Source: an uncultured Clostridia bacterium
GTDB taxonomy: Bacteria; Bacillota; Clostridia; TANB77; CAG-508
DNA: 16,725 nt
Direction: 5' to 3'
NCBI GenBank assembly: GCA_947630155.1
Contig: CANRGM010000022.1
Span: 1-16,725, forward strand
The stretch's first letter is position 1; each line of letters begins with the position of its first letter. A program made the translations under genes and the position numbers. The notes beneath the pieces were generated by a model. It ran no database searches. It worked only from the letters and a program-made list of their open reading frames with translations, and was not told the origin of the DNA. This document shows, in pieces, positions 14,430 through 16,725 of the stretch.

Positions 14430-15689
14430 TTAGATGGTTTTATCTTGAATTTTTAATTTTTGTTTTAATAATTCTACTCGTTGCTGATGTAATTTTTTCC
14501 TTAATTCAAGACCTTCTTTTGTTCCAAATTTTTCTTTTATTGAATCTCCATTAATTTCATTCATTATTTGTGTACCCAATTCAGCAAATCTAACCTTTTC
14601 TTCAATGTTACCTCTACAATTTCTGTCTGATTCAACCACAATTTCTAAACCACCTAGTCCAAGTTTTGTTTTATATACTCTTTCTATAAATTCTACTTGT
14701 TTTTTTGGACTCATTTTATAGAATATTCCACCCTTCATATGTTCTTTGGCAGAAACTTTTCCGTAAGACATCCATTCATTTGGCATTTTTAGCCTTTTAG
14801 CAAAATTTTCTACTTCTTGTACTCCTTTTTCATCATGTCCATAATGATGTGGGTACATTTCCTTTGGAGTAACTCCTTTTCCTAAGTCATGTACTAATGC
14901 TGAAAATCTAATTTTTTCGTCTTTTGTAAGAGTAGCAGACTTATCTAATGCAAGCATTGTATGATTATAAGCATCTCCTTCAGGATGATATTTTTCTGGT
15001 TGTAGAGCACCTATCAATTTATATAATTCTATAAAATGAACATCTAGTACGTCAGCCTTTTTCAACATATTAAAAAATATTGATGGTTTATCATATGTTA
15101 ATGCTTTTTTCATTTCCATAAAAACTCTTTCAACTGATAAGTCTGACATTTCTGATTTCAATGATTTCATTAGCTTTATAGTATTTTCTTCTATTTCAAA
15201 ATCAAATTTACAAGCAAACCTTGCTGCTCTATATACTCTTAAAGGGTCTTCTGAAAAGCTTTCTGAAGTTGCTCTGATTATTCCTCTTTTTAAATCATTT
15301 CTTCCTTCAAAAGGATCTATAATCTCATTTGTTAGAACATTTTTAGCTATAGAATTTATTGTTAAATCTCTTCTTTTTAAATCATCATAAATTGTTAAAT
15401 TTTTATTTGTTGTTATTTCAAAATTTTTATGACCCTTGCCTATTTTTCGTTCCGTTCTAGCTAATGCAATTTCAGCTCCATTCATATCAAATACTTCAAA
15501 AGATTTACCCCTTTCAAATGCTTCTGGTACTATTCTTTCGAATTCACTATGTGACAAGCCAGTAACGCAATAATCTTCATCACTAATTTCTATTCCTAAT
15601 AGCTCATCTCTAACAGCTCCTCCCACTAGATATAAATGTCCATTGATTTCTTCTATTTTTTTAGCAATTTCAATAATTGCTTCATTCAT
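14430..15689 (-). CDS. cca: CCA-adding tRNA nucleotidyltransferase with HD domain
   Basis: 419 residues. Adds or repairs the 3' CCA of tRNA without a template. Nucleotidyltransferase domain: LVGGAVRDELLG at 21-32, metal-binding D37 and D39 in SDEDY (the usual DxD), RRDLTINSIA at 106-115 and SEDPLRVYRAARFACKF at 146-162 (neck). Then an HD hydrolase-like domain with HPEGDAYNH (H235, H243) and H267-D268 in ALVHDLGKG, as in multifunctional Cca proteins. ATG 15689 has GAGGGAG about 11 bases upstream. A terminator-like hairpin lies in the leader. It is separated from minD by 99 bases holding a new promoter. Confidence 0.93.
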   Translation of the reverse strand: MNEAIIEIAKKIEEINGHLYLVGGAVRDELLGIEISDEDYCVTGLSHSEFERIVPEAFERGKSFEVFDMNGAEIALARTERKIGKGHKNFEITTNKNLTIYDDLKRRDLTINSIAKNVLTNEIIDPFEGRNDLKRGIIRATSESFSEDPLRVYRAARFACKFDFEIEENTIKLMKSLKSEMSDLSVERVFMEMKKALTYDKPSIFFNMLKKADVLDVHFIELYKLIGALQPEKYHPEGDAYNHTMLALDKSATLTKDEKIRFSALVHDLGKGVTPKEMYPHHYGHDEKGVQEVENFAKRLKMPNEWMSYGKVSAKEHMKGGIFYKMSPKKQVEFIERVYKTKLGLGGLEIVVESDRNCRGNIEEKVRFAELGTQIMNEINGDSIKEKFGTKEGLELRKKLHQQRVELLKQKLKIQDKTI

Positions 15690-15708
15690 ATTATTTTCAA
15701 CTCCCTCA

Positions 15709-15764
15709 AAAGAAAAAACTGGGTTCTTAATATCATTTGAATATTCACTATATTTTCCCAGTTA
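15709..15764 (-). promoter_or_regulatory. Terminator-like hairpin in the cca leader
   Basis: On the minus strand AACTGGG (15763-15757) pairs with CCCAGTT (15723-15717), an inner AATAT/ATATT stem stacks within, and TTTTCTTTT follows directly, about 20 bases before the cca start region. It could act as an attenuator or end a short leader RNA. No T-box or known riboswitch sequence is recognised. Confidence 0.4.
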
Positions 15765-15776
15765 GATATCATTTTT

Positions 15777-15805
15777 AATTTAACATACATTTACATTTTT
15801 ATCAA
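15777..15805 (-). promoter_or_regulatory. Candidate cca promoter
   Basis: On the minus strand TTGATA (15805-15800), 17-base spacer, TAAATT (15782-15777). Transcription would start just before the leader hairpin. Confidence 0.4.
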
Positions 15806-15962
15806 TATTGATTTATGATATTAGCCTAAAAAGTTTATACATTTTTTTACTTTAATTTTCAAATTTCTATCTTTTTCTCATTCCAGCTTGTTTGTAAATA
15901 TGTTAATCATTTTTGTAATAAAAAAAATTTAGTTTAATATAAATTATAAGAGGTGCTTTGCT

Positions 15963-16725
15963 GTGATAATAAAAACAATAAAATTAAACAGAAAGTTATA
16001 TGTTTCTAGTATCATGCTTATAATGGCAATAGTAATTTTTTCGTTTTCAATTTATGCATTTTCAGAAGATTCTTTTCCTTTTATTTGGAAGGAAGAAAAA
16101 AAGGATTATATAAAGTGGGTAAATTTTACTCCAACATACTCAGCCTTAAATGATACATCAAAATTAGATATAGAGTCACATAATAATCCAGATAGTATGG
16201 TACAATATAATTGGATTGAGTTGTTAAGTTATTTAGCATGCAAATATGGTGGTGATTTTAAAAAATATAATAATAAAGACTTATTAGAATTAACGCAAAA
16301 ATTAGAATCTGGTATCTCAATGGAAGAACTTACAAAAGATTCAAAATATTATTCTTATTATTTTGAAGCATATGATGCAGTTTTACATGAGTTCATTGGA
16401 GAGTATGAAGTAACTACAGGTGGTGATGATTCTAGTAGTGATTCTAATGATATTTCGACTACAACAAAATATGGTATAAAAGTTTTCTCTCCTATTGCAA
16501 AAAATTATAGTTTTAGTCATTATGATGATTTTGGAAATTCAAGATCTTATGGATATAAAAGAGTTCATCTAGGTAATGATTTGATGGGAAGTATTCGGCA
16601 CTCCAGTAATTGCAGTTGAGGATGGTATAGTTGAGGCTTTGCGGTTGGAATCAATATGGAGGTTGGAGAATTGGTATTAGAAGTTTAGATAATAAAAGAT
16701 ATTATTACTATGCTCATTTACGAAA
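15963..16725 (+). CDS. M23 metallopeptidase, partial, two +1 shifts at CGG
   Basis: Membrane-anchored peptidoglycan hydrolase, incomplete at the right edge. GTG 15963 follows AGAGGTG at 7 bases. Order: basic N-terminus, membrane helix (about 12-34), extracellular helical part, then an M23 domain with Zn ligands H202 and D206 in VHLGNDLMG. At 16596 CGG is in frame; the literal frame stops at 16619. Skipping that C gives GTPVIAVEDGIVEAL; a second in-frame CGG at 16642 again requires skipping C, giving GWNQYGGWRIGIRSLDNKR and then YYYYAHLR, with the third catalytic His (H251). The result reads as a textbook M23 core. The HxH motif lies beyond the window. Two identical repairs within 46 bases argue for efficient recoding. 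Confidence 0.88.
16596..16599 (+). other. +1 frameshift site CGGC in the M23 peptidase
   Basis: AGT ATT CGG CAC goes to a stop; AGT ATT (C)GGC ACT CCA GTA gives S-I-G-T-P-V. The Gly of GTPV is among the most conserved positions in M23 domains, which fixes the identity of the residue read at this site. Confidence 0.92.
16642..16645 (+). other. +1 frameshift site CGGT in the M23 peptidase
   Basis: In the frame set by the first shift, GCT TTG CGG TTG GAA is in frame at CGG. Skipping C gives TTG (C)GGT TGG AAT CAA, that is L-G-W-N-Q, continuing into the conserved YYYYAHL segment. Confidence 0.92.

Noticed and set aside
1329..16645. Explaining the four frameshifts as independent pseudogenes or sequencing errors
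   Set aside because: Random single-base insertions should differ in base and codon position. All four are a C placed directly before a GGN codon in frame, none lies in a homopolymer run, and CGG elsewhere out of frame causes no error. I cannot exclude it without reads.
1..16725. CRISPR array, tRNA or rRNA genes, known riboswitches
   Set aside because: No regularly spaced direct repeats other than the coding 12-bp units, and no cloverleaf or recognised riboswitch core seen by eye.

Overview
This window is AT-rich and strongly Firmicutes-like. It has AGGAGG ribosome sites, TTGACT/TATAAT promoters, PASTA-domain PBP, RodA, MinD/MinE, HtrA, MazF, and SpoVB-like and GerS-like proteins. The best guess is an uncultured clostridium; no marker gene fixes the taxon.

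Layout. 1-290: a 45-bp perfect inverted repeat at the window edge around a C-rich spacer, then an L,D-transpeptidase-like gene (291-821). 903-2211: a SpoVB/MATE-type flippase that needs one +1 shift. 2212-2698: a compact convergent locus not explained by the long ORFs, with a 36-codon hydrophobic peptide on the minus strand and a short terminated RNA on the plus strand, resembling a type I toxin-antitoxin. 2699-4984: a PASTA class B PBP (SpoVD/FtsI type). 5126-7859 (minus): pyrimidine nucleoside phosphorylase, RNase HII and a membrane-anchored protein needing one +1 shift. 8151-9380 (plus): HtrA. 9469-15689 (minus): MazF, a GerS/LolA-like protein, DusB, RodA, MinE with a long charged tail, MinD and a CCA-adding enzyme. 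15963-16725 (plus): an M23 peptidase that needs two +1 shifts and runs off the edge.

Main observation. Across roughly 4,900 codons I find only four in-frame CGG codons, and each falls exactly where the reading frame must move by +1. At each site, skipping the C leaves GGN (Gly) and restores a recognisable protein: once in the flippase, once in the 7196-7859 protein, twice within 46 bases in the M23 domain. About 22 other CGG trinucleotides lie in coding sequence out of frame (as NNC-GGN or NCG-GNN) without any disturbance. CGA, CGT, CGC and AGA serve as ordinary Arg codons. This points to CGG being unreadable as Arg, with CGGN translated as one amino acid, probably glycine, through +1 frameshifting or a quadruplet-reading tRNA. 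Independent pseudogenes or assembly errors are a poorer explanation.

Most genes serve the cell envelope, division and RNA maturation: lipid-linked precursor transport, peptidoglycan transpeptidation and elongation, peptidoglycan hydrolysis, septum placement, tRNA end-repair and modification.
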